The notes beneath the pieces are model-generated. The model saw only the letters and a program-made list of their open reading frames with translations. It did not search any database and was not told where the DNA came from. Shown here piece after piece: positions 7,101 through 16,734 of a stretch of 44,744 bases of DNA (the first letter of the stretch is position 1; the number at the start of each line of letters is the position of its first letter). The DNA is taken from contig NZ_ATZF01000011.1 in NCBI RefSeq assembly GCF_000428065.1, forward strand, positions 67,444 through 112,187, written 5' to 3'. Position numbers and translations under genes: made by a program. Source of the stretch: Shimazuella kribbensis DSM 45090 (lineage in GTDB: Bacteria; Bacillota; Bacilli; Thermoactinomycetales; Thermoactinomycetaceae).

Positions 7101-8242
7101 AAGTTTTGATCATCAGCCAGAAGGAAGAGCAAGCGTCTCACATCAAAGAGAGAATCGCAAACTTGCCAATAACACCCATTATTTTGGAATACGAAGAAGT
7201 AAAAAAGGAAATCTCTCGTCTTTATCCGCAGATTATCTTGCTTTGTGAACCAAAAGATGAGAACTATCTCTCTCTTTTACCTTACCTTCAGAAGGAACTA
7301 CCTTTGGGTAAAGTTATCTATTTAATGGAAAAACGAGACCCAGTAAAATCGCGTGATGCTCATCGTGCTGGTGTACTGGATGTATTATTTCTCCCAGAAG
7401 AGTTGGAAGTGTTACCCGAAATACTCGAAAGAGCAATGGAAAGTGTCCGATCAGGAGAGAGTAGCGAACGGGTAGGAAAAAGAGGGCAGATTATTTCGAT
7501 TTATAGTGGCAAAGGAGGAAGCGGAAAAAGTTTGCTTTCTGCTGTTCTTGGACAGACTTTATCTTTGGAGTGGTCTCAAAAAGTGTTACTTATTGATCTT
7601 AACTTGCAATATGGTGGTGTGGAAACCTATTTGCAGATGGAGACAGGGAGAAATCTCTCCGATCTAACTCCCGTACTGGAAGAACTAAATGATGTCCATA
7701 TTCGAAATGTTACAACTGTTGAGCCATACTCTCATTTGGAAGTAATCACAAGTCCTACAAATATGGAGCAAGTGAATCAAATAACGGAGTATCATGTAGA
7801 GCGGATTTTACGTTCTGCACGGCTTTCTTACGATATGGTGATTGTGGATCTACCTTCCCATCTCAATTTGTTGTCTTACACTGCACTAGAAGAAGCAGAT
7901 CAAATCCTATATCTACTAGAGCCAGAGATTTCTTCTCTGCAAATCTTGGGGAAAGTACTGCAACAGTTTCAGGCTGTAAAAATTGACCCTGCTGACCGTT
8001 TTTCACTCGTTTTGAATCCCGTATCCACTTTTCAAGATTTTCGAAGAACAGAAGTGAAAGAATATTTTTCTTTCCCCATTTGTGCAGAGTTGCGAGAGGA
8101 TCGCAAAGGTATTCAATATCTTATCAACCGTGGAAAAATGATCCGTACAACCAAAAGGGATCGTAATATCCCCTTATATGCTCGAGATGTACAAAAACTA
8201 GCGTTGAGCCTGATCAAGCAGACACAAGGAGGCGACAAATAG
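7097..8242 (+). CDS. cpaE: TadZ/CpaE-like pilus-localising ATPase
   Basis: TadZ/CpaE proteins position the Tad machine and combine a receiver-like domain with a MinD/ParA ATPase. Residues 1-110 form an atypical receiver-like domain. From about residue 130 the MinD part begins, with the deviant Walker A SGKGGSGKS, then VLLIDLNLQYGG and the DMVIVDLPSHL strand. The TTG start overlaps the cpaB stop, with AAAGGAG before it, so translation is coupled. The stop overlaps the GTG of tadA in the same way. Length (381 residues) is normal. Confidence 0.87.
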   Translation: MKVLIISQKEEQASHIKERIANLPITPIILEYEEVKKEISRLYPQIILLCEPKDENYLSLLPYLQKELPLGKVIYLMEKRDPVKSRDAHRAGVLDVLFLPEELEVLPEILERAMESVRSGESSERVGKRGQIISIYSGKGGSGKSLLSAVLGQTLSLEWSQKVLLIDLNLQYGGVETYLQMETGRNLSDLTPVLEELNDVHIRNVTTVEPYSHLEVITSPTNMEQVNQITEYHVERILRSARLSYDMVIVDLPSHLNLLSYTALEEADQILYLLEPEISSLQILGKVLQQFQAVKIDPADRFSLVLNPVSTFQDFRRTEVKEYFSFPICAELREDRKGIQYLINRGKMIRTTKRDRNIPLYARDVQKLALSLIKQTQGGDK

Positions 8243-9579
8243 TGTTTGTTTCCTCAGCATATACAAGTATGCCTTCCCAAGGTGTTGTCCCTCGAAAACA
8301 GCTAGATGAAAATCGATTGGATCATTTTGCGAAAATCCTAAAAGATCAGATCGTAAAGGAGTTTAATGCTCAAGAACTCACTCAGCTTCCGTATGCGGAA
8401 GTACGCGATCGTTTTGCCTCTTATGTAACTCAGTACCTGACAAAACAACAATTGGTATTGTCTGAGCAGATGAAAGAAGCTTTTATTACGAAAATCATCC
8501 ATGAGTCAGTGGGATATGGTCCACTAGAAACATTACTGAAAGACGATTCTATTACCGAGATTATTGTCAATGGTACAGAGCCGATTTATTATGAAAAAAA
8601 TGGGGTGTTGCACCGCTCTACTCTCACTTTTCGCAATGCAGAGGCTTTGATGCATGTGATTGACCGAATTGTTGCGCCTCTGGGTAGGAGGATTGATTTG
8701 CATTCTCCTATGGTAGACGCACGACTCCCAGATGGAAGTCGTGTGAATGCAGTTATCCCTCCTATCAGTTTGCATGGTCCTTTATTATCCATTCGTAAGT
8801 TTCGCAAAGAACCAATCACGATCTCGGAACTAGTAGAACGTAATGCAATGATAAAACCAATGGCAGATTTATTGACGGGACTTGTACAAGCCAAATGCAA
8901 TGTGCTCATATCAGGTGGTACAGGAAGCGGAAAGACAACGCTATTGAATGCACTGGCTTGCCATATACCAGAACAAGAGCGTTTGATAACGATTGAAGAT
9001 ATGGCTGAGATGCGGATCACTCATCCCCATGTAGTCTCGATGGAAGCACGTCCACCAAACTTAGAGGGCAAAGGGGAAATAACGATTCGACATCTTGTAC
9101 GCAATGCACTCCGGATGCGGCCAGATCGAATCATCGTCGGAGAGGTTCGTGGCTCTGAGGCCTTTGATATGTTGCAAGCGATGAACACAGGTCATGAAGG
9201 TTCGTTAACTACTGTTCACTCCAATTCGCCAACAGATGCTATCCATCGTTTGGAGGGAATGGTGATGATGTCAGGGCTTGATTTTAAAATGGATTTGATT
9301 CGTCAATACATCCGAAGCTCGATTGATATTATCGTTCAGTTAACTCGCTTGCCAGATGGTCAAAGAAAAGTTATTGCAATCTCAGAGATGATGGAAAAAA
9401 ACGCTGAAATCAGCGATATTTACCGATTTGTACAGTCAGGTATTTCCTCAGATGGCAAAGTGGAAGGGTATTTTACACCAACGGGTTATAAACCACGGGC
9501 ATTAGAACGATTAAAAGCTTATGGTGTATCGATTCCATCTTTGCATCTAGAACCTACAACAAGGGAGAGGAGTACATGA
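8242..9579 (+). CDS. tadA: TadA/CpaF secretion ATPase
   Basis: This hexameric ATPase of the type II/IV secretion superfamily powers Flp pilus assembly. The 445 residues include the N-terminal helical domain, the [14 protein letters not shown] region, Walker [16 protein letters not shown], the Asp box TIEDMAEM, Walker [17 protein letters not shown] and the His box [13 protein letters not shown]. All catalytic motifs are intact. It starts at a GTG overlapping the previous stop and its stop overlaps the tadB ATG, so the genes are translationally coupled. Confidence 0.95.
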   Translation: MFVSSAYTSMPSQGVVPRKQLDENRLDHFAKILKDQIVKEFNAQELTQLPYAEVRDRFASYVTQYLTKQQLVLSEQMKEAFITKIIHESVGYGPLETLLKDDSITEIIVNGTEPIYYEKNGVLHRSTLTFRNAEALMHVIDRIVAPLGRRIDLHSPMVDARLPDGSRVNAVIPPISLHGPLLSIRKFRKEPITISELVERNAMIKPMADLLTGLVQAKCNVLISGGTGSGKTTLLNALACHIPEQERLITIEDMAEMRITHPHVVSMEARPPNLEGKGEITIRHLVRNALRMRPDRIIVGEVRGSEAFDMLQAMNTGHEGSLTTVHSNSPTDAIHRLEGMVMMSGLDFKMDLIRQYIRSSIDIIVQLTRLPDGQRKVIAISEMMEKNAEISDIYRFVQSGISSDGKVEGYFTPTGYKPRALERLKAYGVSIPSLHLEPTTRERST

Positions 9580-10499
9580 TAGGACTGCTGGTAGCGGTTG
9601 CAGTTTTTAGTTTTTGCCTGATGATTTATGCCTTTATTCAAGCTTATTCGGATAATAAACAGAAAAAAGGACAGATGGTAAGTAAATTATTGAGTCAAAG
9701 GACGTATCTTTCTTGGTCAGATACACTAGTCAAGCGTTTGGAGCAGACCGAGTGGGCAATTGGACTTTCTCCTAAACTGACACGTTCTTCTATTTCGATC
9801 AGTGCAGTGGAATACATGCTTTTTTTGGTAGTAATAGGTATTCTTCTTCAGTTGATCCTCACTCTTTTGCTTGGACTACCATGGTGGCTTGTTTTGACAA
9901 TCGTCTCGACACTTATTCCATTTGGATCAAACCAATATTTACGATTTCGTCAACGTGCTTATGTACGTCGACTGGAATTACAACTTCCGGAGATGTGCCG
10001 GTTACTCAGTAGTGCTATCTCAGCAGGATTGTCTGTATCTCAAGCACTGTTGCTTATTGTCCAAGAGATGGAAGAACCATTGAGCCAAGAACTCGCACCC
10101 ATTTGTCGTGATATTCAACTTGGTGCTTCGTTGGAACAAGTACTGACGGATTGGTCATCCAGGCTTCCTAGTCAAGATTTCCATCTGTTTATTCATTCTA
10201 TTTTGATCCAGAAAGAAGCAGGTGGGGATTTAGGCAAAGTAATGGCAGATATGAGCACCACCCTTGAGGAAAGAAAAGTAATCCAAAAATCGATCGATGC
10301 AGTGATTTCGCAATCACGGTCGACTGCTTATTTACTACCAGTACTGTCAGTTGGTTTTGTGCTTATGTTTCATCGCTTATTCGGTGGAATAGGGCTTTTG
10401 TTTCAATCTTGGATAGGTATTGTTATCATCATCCTATTTCTTGTCCTCCAAGTAATTGGATTTTTATTAGTAAAACGAATTTCTGCCATTAAAGTTTAA
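9576..10499 (+). CDS. tadB: TadB inner-membrane platform protein
   Basis: TadB and TadC form the inner-membrane platform of the Tad machine. The 307-residue product has an N-terminal TM, a hydrophobic pair around residues 85-125, the T2SF (GspF-like) cytoplasmic domain (LELQLPEMCRLLSSAISAG, then QKEAGGDLGKVM) and a C-terminal TM pair. The ATG overlaps the tadA stop. It is followed by a 180-base gap before tadC, unusual in this otherwise tightly packed part of the operon; I see no gene in the gap. Confidence 0.9.
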   Translation: MIGLLVAVAVFSFCLMIYAFIQAYSDNKQKKGQMVSKLLSQRTYLSWSDTLVKRLEQTEWAIGLSPKLTRSSISISAVEYMLFLVVIGILLQLILTLLLGLPWWLVLTIVSTLIPFGSNQYLRFRQRAYVRRLELQLPEMCRLLSSAISAGLSVSQALLLIVQEMEEPLSQELAPICRDIQLGASLEQVLTDWSSRLPSQDFHLFIHSILIQKEAGGDLGKVMADMSTTLEERKVIQKSIDAVISQSRSTAYLLPVLSVGFVLMFHRLFGGIGLLFQSWIGIVIIILFLVLQVIGFLLVKRISAIKV

Positions 10500-10679
10500 T
10501 TCCAGTTGAGTAAATTTACTAACATTTTGTTCCAAATCCGCTCGATACCCTTTTCTTCCGCGTCTGTTGTAAAAAACACAAAGGACGCTACAGACAAGTG
10601 TATCTTCGCTGGGATATTTGTATCTATTTTTGCTCAAGTAGAGGTTTAAAAAATGGGCTGAGGTGAGGATGAGGAGCAC

Positions 10680-11600
10680 GTGATATTTTTTCTTACCGTA
10701 GTTAGCTGGATTTGTTTGGTTTTAGCTGTGTTGTCTTTTTATCGGATGAGAGTCCAGCAAGATAATATCCATCGCACAGCTCGTAAGTATATGCAAGTAG
10801 AAGAAAACAAAAGAGATAAATATACATCTTGGCAAACCAAGATAGAAAAATGGGTCTGGGATTTGGCACCAGTGGGTCTTAGGATTCAATTTCTAGGAGA
10901 CCCAGCTTATTTGGAACAATTGCTCATTCGAGCTGGTCGCGAACAGCGTTGGCAAGTAGAACAAATTCATGGAGCAAAAATGGTGGGGCTGCTTTGTGGT
11001 ATTGTTGCCAGTTTCTTTTATTTATTACTAGGCTTACCTCTCGCTTTTCTTCTTGTTCCAGGTCTACTCATTGGTGGATTTCTCTCCCCGATCCTCTATC
11101 TAAAGACAGAGGGGAAAAAACGACAAGAAAACATGCGATTAGCCCTGCCAGATTTCCTAGATATGATGAGTGTTACGTTGAGGGCTGGTATGAGTTTTGA
11201 TATCGCTTTGGGGTACTACACCAAAGTAACCAAAAGCCCCCTGTCAGAAGAATTTTCTCGCTTTTTACAAGAGCTTCACTTTGGCATAGAACGAGAGACT
11301 GCATATCGAGCGATGCAAAGAAGAGTTACTGTCCGTGAGTTACATGCATTGATCCAAACATTAGTCCAAGTACATCGCTTAGGAGCACCTGTGGCGCAAG
11401 TATTCGCTGATCAAGCCAAGCAAATGCGAGGACTCCGCACAGAGAAAGCAAAAGAAGCTGCTGGAAAAGCGGCTCCACGTATTTCTTTGATCAGTGGTCT
11501 AGTCATTGCACCATCTATTTTTATATTTGTACTTGGAATGATTATGTTAAAAAGCTTCTTTAGTCCTGATAGCCCATTACACATGTTTTTTAGTAAATAA
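10680..11600 (+). CDS. tadC: TadC inner-membrane platform protein
   Basis: Second platform protein of the Tad pilus, paralogous in fold to TadB. It has an N-terminal TM, a TM hairpin at about residues 100-142, a T2SF domain (ALPDFLDMMSVTLRAGMSF, then LGAPVAQVFADQAKQMR) and a C-terminal TM. It starts at a GTG with GAGGAG seven bases upstream. Length (306 residues) is typical. It is followed by a weak stem-loop and the pilin gene. Confidence 0.9.
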   Translation: MIFFLTVVSWICLVLAVLSFYRMRVQQDNIHRTARKYMQVEENKRDKYTSWQTKIEKWVWDLAPVGLRIQFLGDPAYLEQLLIRAGREQRWQVEQIHGAKMVGLLCGIVASFFYLLLGLPLAFLLVPGLLIGGFLSPILYLKTEGKKRQENMRLALPDFLDMMSVTLRAGMSFDIALGYYTKVTKSPLSEEFSRFLQELHFGIERETAYRAMQRRVTVRELHALIQTLVQVHRLGAPVAQVFADQAKQMRGLRTEKAKEAAGKAAPRISLISGLVIAPSIFIFVLGMIMLKSFFSPDSPLHMFFSK

Positions 11601-11602
11601 AA

Positions 11603-11638
11603 AGCGTTTATGAATTAGTAAAACTTCGCTTTTAAAAA
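11603..11638 (+). terminator. possible weak attenuator between tadC and the pilin gene
   Basis: AAAGCG and CGCTTT flank about 22 bases and are followed by an A-rich run. It sits where a partial stop or RNA-processing site would let the pilin be made in excess. Weak. Confidence 0.25.
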
Positions 11639-11654
11639 ATAGGAGGAATTTACA

Positions 11655-11912
11655 ATGAAAATGGTTAACAAATTATGGAATGCGTTTACTTCAGTTCTCA
11701 CCAATCGCAAAGGTTCTCCAACGGTTGAATACGTTATTCTCATCGGTGTTGGTGCCGCTGTTGCAGGATTACTCGCTGTCGCTTTAAGCGGTGATAATAA
11801 TAAAGATATCGTCACGACGATTGCAGATAAAATAAAAGAAATCATCGACACATCTACCACCCCTACAGGGGGAGAAACTCCTAAAACTCCAGGAAACATA
11901 TTAAACAACTAG
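11655..11912 (+). CDS. flp: Flp-type major pilin
   Basis: An 85-residue prepilin with a short basic leader ending in NRKGSPTVEYVILIGVG. Cleavage by a TadV-type prepilin peptidase would be expected next to the Gly, leaving a Glu at mature position 5 followed by a hydrophobic helix (VILIGVGAAVAGLLAVAL). The C-terminal part is short, charged and Thr/Pro-rich, as in Flp pilins. AGGAGG lies eight bases before the ATG, the strongest ribosome site in the operon, fitting a highly made subunit. No prepilin peptidase gene is in the window. Confidence 0.87.
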   Translation: MKMVNKLWNAFTSVLTNRKGSPTVEYVILIGVGAAVAGLLAVALSGDNNKDIVTTIADKIKEIIDTSTTPTGGETPKTPGNILNN

Positions 11913-11922
11913 GGAGATAGCG

Positions 11923-13050
11923 ATGAAAGGCATAGCATGGATATGCCTTTTCCTCTATAGTTTCTTTTTCTTCTCACCAATATTAGGGGTCTTTGCCTAC
12001 GAACTGCCTTATCAACTGCCACAATATAAGCCATATGCCCCTAATATCAAACCATATATACCAAAAGGGGTAGAGTTGGAGGAGAAGAAGGAGAAACCAG
12101 AGGAAAAGAAAGAAGATGGTTTCTTAGAATATGTCTCTTGGGGTAATTTTGGAATCGTAACGCAAACTCTTTGGAATTTAGTCGGAGATGTCATGCCTAA
12201 TGCATATGCAAAAAAATATGCAGAGAAAAACAAATTGCTAAAAGTTTTTAAAACAAATGGAAAAGGAGATTTACGAATAGGAGGAAGGAAACAAATCCCA
12301 TATTGGTTGACACAATATAAGTGGTTAGAAAAAGGCAGTTATACAGTGGGTAAATGGAATTATGGAAAGTGGATGTATGGTGTATTAGAAGGCTGGCATT
12401 TGAAATTGAAGAGTATTGCCTTTGCCGATTTATCCTATGGAAAACGATACACGCAGGAGGAATTTAACAAAACCCAGTACGCAAAAAACCAAAAAGCGTT
12501 TTATTCAGGGATGCCTATCAACGAAGTAGGACAGCAAGCAATCCAGCAAGGCAAAAGTGCTTTTCAAGAGGCGATTTTAGTAACTAAAGAGTCTGTAAAA
12601 AAAGTTTCATGGTGGAAGCTCACTGGAAAAGTAGGACTAGGTTTTAGTGCTCTTATCACTAGCTTTGATTATTATATGGATGGAAGTAAAGAAAAATGTG
12701 AAAATGGTTCGAAAGACTACGGATGTTTTGGTACCACAGAGTACTTCGCAGCATTGCCTATAGACTTTGGCATTGGTGCAACTGTGGCAGTTATAAGTGC
12801 TCCTGTTGGAATATTTGCTACAGCTGTTTTATCTACCTTAGCAGGTGCAACATTTGCTGCTGTCATGGGTATCGCAATCACTATAGGTTTTGCTTTTGGA
12901 CTTGGTTTATTAGTTGAAAATGTTCCGATATTAAAAAATGCAAAAGACTATGTTCATGGTAAGTTGACTTCGTTAATAAAAGAGGGAACAAAGAAAACAA
13001 CATCTATATTTAAAAAGTTCTCTAGTTGGTTAACAAAAAAAATATTCTAA
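11923..13050 (+). CDS. family A secreted protein, copy 1 (toxin-like, unknown)
   Basis: Not a recognised family. The 375 residues have a signal peptide (cleavage likely after GVFA), then a Tyr/Pro-rich head AYELPYQ...IKPYIPKGVELEE shared almost identically with copy 2. A Lys/Glu-rich linker and a conserved Trp/Tyr-rich middle follow (PYWLTQYKWL, GKRYTQEEFNK). The rest resembles C-terminal regions of secreted polymorphic toxins: WWKLTGKVGLGFSA, then ALPIDFGIGA and a long Gly/Ala-rich hydrophobic stretch at about 285-335, ending in a Lys-rich amphipathic tail. It follows the pilin by 10 bases with GGGAG before the ATG. A pore-forming or envelope role is inference; the other option is an accessory pilus-surface protein. 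Confidence 0.7.
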   Translation: MKGIAWICLFLYSFFFFSPILGVFAYELPYQLPQYKPYAPNIKPYIPKGVELEEKKEKPEEKKEDGFLEYVSWGNFGIVTQTLWNLVGDVMPNAYAKKYAEKNKLLKVFKTNGKGDLRIGGRKQIPYWLTQYKWLEKGSYTVGKWNYGKWMYGVLEGWHLKLKSIAFADLSYGKRYTQEEFNKTQYAKNQKAFYSGMPINEVGQQAIQQGKSAFQEAILVTKESVKKVSWWKLTGKVGLGFSALITSFDYYMDGSKEKCENGSKDYGCFGTTEYFAALPIDFGIGATVAVISAPVGIFATAVLSTLAGATFAAVMGIAITIGFAFGLGLLVENVPILKNAKDYVHGKLTSLIKEGTKKTTSIFKKFSSWLTKKIF

Positions 13051-13065
13051 AAAGGGGAAATATCT

Positions 13066-13659
13066 GTGGTTTGGGTTCCATTGACAAGACTAAATTACGT
13101 TTTGTATATGCTATTTTTGTTTATTTTCCCTCTCATGACAGGCTTAGTTGCTGCATTTATACATTCGTGGTCTGATTTTTGGTGGAATGTAACTGTGAAG
13201 CTATTTTTTCTATGGATCAGTTGGATTTTGGTTTGTGGATTGCTCGGTTGGCAAAATAATAGGTTAGCTAGACTTTTACCTCTAATCATTATGTTAAATA
13301 TTGGTTCATTATTAGCGCTTGTTCCATTATGGAGAGTGGCAAATGAATCTACCAATTTGGGATATATTCTAGTATTTTCCCATCTAATGATTACTATTTT
13401 TGCTTACATCTACAGTAAAGAATGGAGTTTAAAGAAGTTTTCTGCATTAGGAAATTTAGGGCGTGTGTTATTTGGGATTGTGATTGTTTGTCCTATAATT
13501 TGGATAGTATATCTTTTTTCATTAGACTATTTTCGTATAGCAATGGTTCAATCATTTATTTTTGCTCTCTGTTTTTATTTTTTAAACTTACCTTTTGTTT
13601 CGCTTTCCATTCGTTTTCGTGATCCAGATTGGAATCCAAACGAAAAGGTACGTTTTTAG
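13066..13659 (+). CDS. family B six-TM protein, copy 1
   Basis: Unknown integral membrane protein of 197 residues with about six TM segments and many Trp residues. Landmarks shared by all copies are SDFWWN after TM1, GWQNNR after TM2, LWR-x-x-x-E after TM3, SHL in TM4, YSKE, and the C-terminal SIRFRDPDW. The GTG start has AAGGGGAAA upstream and lies 15 bases after family A copy 1. Its place behind a secreted toxin-like gene and its multiplication suggest an immunity-like partner, which is inference. No transporter or enzyme motif is seen. Confidence 0.72.
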   Translation: MVWVPLTRLNYVLYMLFLFIFPLMTGLVAAFIHSWSDFWWNVTVKLFFLWISWILVCGLLGWQNNRLARLLPLIIMLNIGSLLALVPLWRVANESTNLGYILVFSHLMITIFAYIYSKEWSLKKFSALGNLGRVLFGIVIVCPIIWIVYLFSLDYFRIAMVQSFIFALCFYFLNLPFVSLSIRFRDPDWNPNEKVRF

Positions 13660-14261
13660 TGGCACATATGGGTTGGAACAAATTATCGAGAGGTAGTTAT
13701 ATAGCTTGGTCACTACCAATTTTTATTTTACCTTTCTTTGCAGGACTTGGGGCAGCTGTCGTAGAACCTTGGTCAGATTTTTGGTGGGGATTTACAGTAG
13801 ATTTTTTTTATGTTTGGTGTGGTTGGGTATTTTTATGTGCCATTTTCGGATGGCACAATAATCGCTTTTTAAGATTGTTTCCTTACATGGTTATGATGAA
13901 CATTACTGTTTTGTTATCCTTTGTTCCCATGTGGAGAATAACAAATGAGTCTATGGTATTGGGTGTTTTTCTTCTTTTCTCCCATTTGTATTTAACACTC
14001 TTTGTTTACATTTATAGTAAAGAGATTTCTTCAAAACAATATAGAAAACGCGGAGTTAAAATCGGGTTACTTGTTTCGATTCTATTACCGATTTGTTGGA
14101 TGATAATTGTGATTCAACAAGATCTATTTACCGTTAGAATAATAAAAGTTTATGGAGCAGCTATATGTTTTTATTTCTTAAACATCCCATTTGTTTCAGC
14201 CTCTATCCGTTTTCGAGAGCCAGATTGGGAGCCGCCAAAACAAAATTCAAAGAGTTTATAA
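13659..14261 (+). CDS. family B six-TM protein, copy 2
   Basis: Paralogue of copy 1 with the same landmarks: PWSDFWWG, GWHNNRFLR, MWRITNES, YSKE and SIRFREPDWEP. The GTG start overlaps the stop of copy 1 (AAGGTA upstream), giving 200 residues; an ATG three codons later is an alternative. The end of this gene and about 30 following bases (AAAACAAAATTCAAAGAGTT and on) are nearly identical to the end of copy 4, a sign of recent duplication or recombination. Confidence 0.72.
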   Translation: MAHMGWNKLSRGSYIAWSLPIFILPFFAGLGAAVVEPWSDFWWGFTVDFFYVWCGWVFLCAIFGWHNNRFLRLFPYMVMMNITVLLSFVPMWRITNESMVLGVFLLFSHLYLTLFVYIYSKEISSKQYRKRGVKIGLLVSILLPICWMIIVIQQDLFTVRIIKVYGAAICFYFLNIPFVSASIRFREPDWEPPKQNSKSL

Positions 14262-14293
14262 AAAATGAATTCCCGTAGTAAGGAGCATCGACA

Positions 14294-14899
14294 ATTAAAT
14301 CTAGTGAATGGATACCGCCTGCACGTGGCGGATTTATTTTTGCTGGTCTGATATTAGGGATATTCCCACTATCTATAGGGTATTTTACAGCATTGTTTCC
14401 CATATGGTCCCGTTTTTGGTGGGATGTAACGTTACGTGTGTACTATGGATTTGCTATTGTTTATGCTGTTTTGGGAATTGTAGGCCTTCAAAAGATGCGA
14501 TTTTTTGCTTTGATTCCGACTATTTTGCTGTCAAATACAACGCTATTCTTATGCTTGGTTGGATTGTGGAGACTGTCTTATGAGAATGGGATGTTTGCTC
14601 ATTTATTGCTTTTTTCCCACCTTCTTAATGTAGTTTTTTCGTATATCTACAGCAAGGAATGTTTGACAAGAAATTTCAAAAAAGTCAGTGATATCGGTCG
14701 GACGATAATGAAAATCGTTTTGTTTCTCCCACTCACGTGGCTTTATTATTTCTATGAATATTTCTTTTTCGAGATGTATTTTTTCGCAGTTTGTTTCTAC
14801 TATCTCAATTTGGGAGCAGTAGCAATGAGTATCCGTTTTCGTGAACCAGAATGGATGTCTCCAAAGAAAAAGGAACAGAAAACTTTTAAGAATGGATGA
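14294..14899 (+). CDS. family B six-TM protein, copy 3 (non-standard start)
   Basis: The homologous frame begins well upstream of any ATG, GTG or TTG: SSEWIPPARGGFIFAGL matches the Trp-containing start and TM1 of its paralogues. The only suitably placed codon is ATT at 14294, eight bases after AAGGAG. The first standard start in frame is TTG at 14393, which would drop TM1 and has no ribosome site. With ATT the protein has 201 residues, equal to its paralogues. Landmarks: IWSRFWWD, LWRLSYEN, YSKE, SIRFREPEW. Either AUU initiation is used, as in infC, or the start has been lost. Confidence 0.6.
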   Translation: MKSSEWIPPARGGFIFAGLILGIFPLSIGYFTALFPIWSRFWWDVTLRVYYGFAIVYAVLGIVGLQKMRFFALIPTILLSNTTLFLCLVGLWRLSYENGMFAHLLLFSHLLNVVFSYIYSKECLTRNFKKVSDIGRTIMKIVLFLPLTWLYYFYEYFFFEMYFFAVCFYYLNLGAVAMSIRFREPEWMSPKKKEQKTFKNG

Positions 14900-14917
14900 T
14901 GGATGAGGAGTTTTCGT

Positions 14918-16066
14918 ATGAAGAAGCAAGGGATTATATGGTTTGTTTTATTGATGCAAGCAGTGCTCTTCTTTTGTCCTATTTTGACCGTGTTTGCTTA
15001 CGAACTACCCTATCAACAACCGCAATATAAACCTTATGATCCAAAGATTAAGCCATATATACCAAAAGGGGTAGAATTAGAGGAGAAGAAAGAGAAGGAA
15101 AAGAAGCCATCGGAAAAGCAATCAGAAGGGTTCGATGTTATTAGTTGGGGTAATGGGGGCATTTATACGCAAGTACTTTGGAATGTTTTTGGCGATGTCA
15201 TTCCTGCGATTATGGGGAGAAATTATGTGCACAATAATCGTCTCCTCAAAGTGATTAAAGCCAATAATAGAGGAGATGTAAGAATCGTTGGCACAAAACA
15301 ACCTCCCTATTGGACAACGCGTTGGAAATGGTTAGTAAGCGGAGATCATACCATAGGCAAATTTGATTTAGGCAAATGGTATTACAACAAAGTTTTATTG
15401 GGTTTCCACAATAGACTAACCAGCTATGGTTTTCTTGATTTGGTTCGTGGCAAGCGTTATACACAAGAAGAGTTTAATAAATCTGCTTACAACCAAGTTA
15501 GCGCGAAATTTAGTCGGCAGATGGGATTACGAGAATTATTAAAAAGTACGTATATTGAAGGTTCAAACACATTTAAAGAATCATTCTTGATATTTAGTTC
15601 GCAAACCAGACAAGTAGCATGGTGGAAGTTTACAGGTAGTGTAGGACTGGGTTTCAGTGCTTTTGTTACAACCATGGATTACACAGTTGGGAGTAATAAG
15701 GATGAAACGATTATAAGTTCCAAATATTTAGCAGCTTTGCCTGTAGACTTTGCCGTTGGGGCCCTTGTCGGTATAAGTAGTTCAATCTTAACTGCGGCCG
15801 CTGCCTCTCTTGGTGCTTTTATTTTAGGTATATCTATTCCAGCGATTGCTTTCATAATAACAACATTAGTAGTTGGTTTCTTTATGGGGTTGTATGTAGG
15901 AAATAATAAAGCTGCAAAAGCGGTTGTTGATAAAGTACATGATCATTTAACTTGGGTAGTAAGTAGATCGTTTCGCATTATGACCTACCCAAATAGGATA
16001 ATAGCAAATGGTACCCATAAGTTATTAGGGAATTTGCAAAAGGCAGTTAAAAAGTTTTTCAAATGA
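14918..16066 (+). CDS. family A secreted protein, copy 2 (toxin-like, unknown)
   Basis: Paralogue of the protein at 11923. The signal peptide ends LTVFA, followed by AYELPYQ and the shared IKPYIPKGVELEEKKEK, the conserved middle (KQPPYWTTRWKWL, GKRYTQEEFNK) and WWKFTGSVGLGFSAF with ALPVDFAVGA. The hydrophobic C-terminal region (about 290-330) and the tail differ strongly from copy 1, though both are Gly/Ala-rich with a basic end. I use the ATG at 14918, with GAGGAG upstream, giving 382 residues; a start at 14903 is less likely. A constant head with a diverging C-terminal end is what secreted effector families often show. Confidence 0.7.
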   Translation: MKKQGIIWFVLLMQAVLFFCPILTVFAYELPYQQPQYKPYDPKIKPYIPKGVELEEKKEKEKKPSEKQSEGFDVISWGNGGIYTQVLWNVFGDVIPAIMGRNYVHNNRLLKVIKANNRGDVRIVGTKQPPYWTTRWKWLVSGDHTIGKFDLGKWYYNKVLLGFHNRLTSYGFLDLVRGKRYTQEEFNKSAYNQVSAKFSRQMGLRELLKSTYIEGSNTFKESFLIFSSQTRQVAWWKFTGSVGLGFSAFVTTMDYTVGSNKDETIISSKYLAALPVDFAVGALVGISSSILTAAAASLGAFILGISIPAIAFIITTLVVGFFMGLYVGNNKAAKAVVDKVHDHLTWVVSRSFRIMTYPNRIIANGTHKLLGNLQKAVKKFFK

Positions 16067-16104
16067 TTAGGAGGTAGATTGTTATTTTTAATCAATGGAA
16101 TCTT

Positions 16105-16701
16105 ATGACAAGACCTGCCTATATAGTAGCTATGCTATTTTCTATTGTTATTCCATTTGGTATAGGTTATTTAGCAGCTATGATAAACCCATGGTCTGCT
16201 ATTTGGTGGGATATAACAAAAAAGTTGCTTTATATTTGGGTTGGTTGGGTTTTAATTTCTGCAATATTTGGTTGGCACAATAGACGATTTCCACGAATTT
16301 TTTCGTTTATCTTAATGCTGAATATTACCTTTGCTCTATGCCTTGTTATTGTATGGAGGGTTACAGGTGAGTTAAAGACAATGGGGTGGATTTTGCTGGC
16401 TTCCCATTTGATAAATACCAGTTTTGGATATGTATACAGCAAAACGCTGATTAAAAAATCTTTCTCTTCCTTAACTCTCATCGGTAAAGCTTGGTTGGCA
16501 CTTACAGCATCCTGTCCTTTCATATGGATCTTATATCTCGTTTTTTTTCCTATTCCCAACTATACCTATGATATGAGTAACATTGTCGGTTCTTTTGGGA
16601 TGAGTATATGTTTTTTTCTTCTTAATCCCTATCTTGTATCTACATCCATTAAATTTAGAGAGCCGGAGTGGGAGCCAAAACAAAATTCAAAGAGTTTATA
16701 A
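16105..16701 (+). CDS. family B six-TM protein, copy 4
   Basis: Paralogue with PWSAIWWD, GWHNRRF, VWRVTGEL, SHL, YSKT and SIKFREPEWEP. The ATG at 16105 lies about 30 bases after the only good ribosome site (AGGAGG at 16069-16074). The frame is open back to 16078, and an ATT at 16084 has ideal spacing and would add FNQWNL, matching the Trp-containing starts of paralogues. The true start may therefore be ATT, as proposed for copy 3. It follows family A copy 2, repeating the A-then-B order. Confidence 0.68.
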   Translation: MTRPAYIVAMLFSIVIPFGIGYLAAMINPWSAIWWDITKKLLYIWVGWVLISAIFGWHNRRFPRIFSFILMLNITFALCLVIVWRVTGELKTMGWILLASHLINTSFGYVYSKTLIKKSFSSLTLIGKAWLALTASCPFIWILYLVFFPIPNYTYDMSNIVGSFGMSICFFLLNPYLVSTSIKFREPEWEPKQNSKSL

Positions 16702-16734
16702 AAAGATAAATTTCTCAACAGAAGGAGAATCAAC

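Noticed and set aside
10467-10679. Minus-strand 70-codon frame in the tadB-tadC gap
   Set aside because: It has no ribosome site and unlikely composition; the gap is better described as non-coding.
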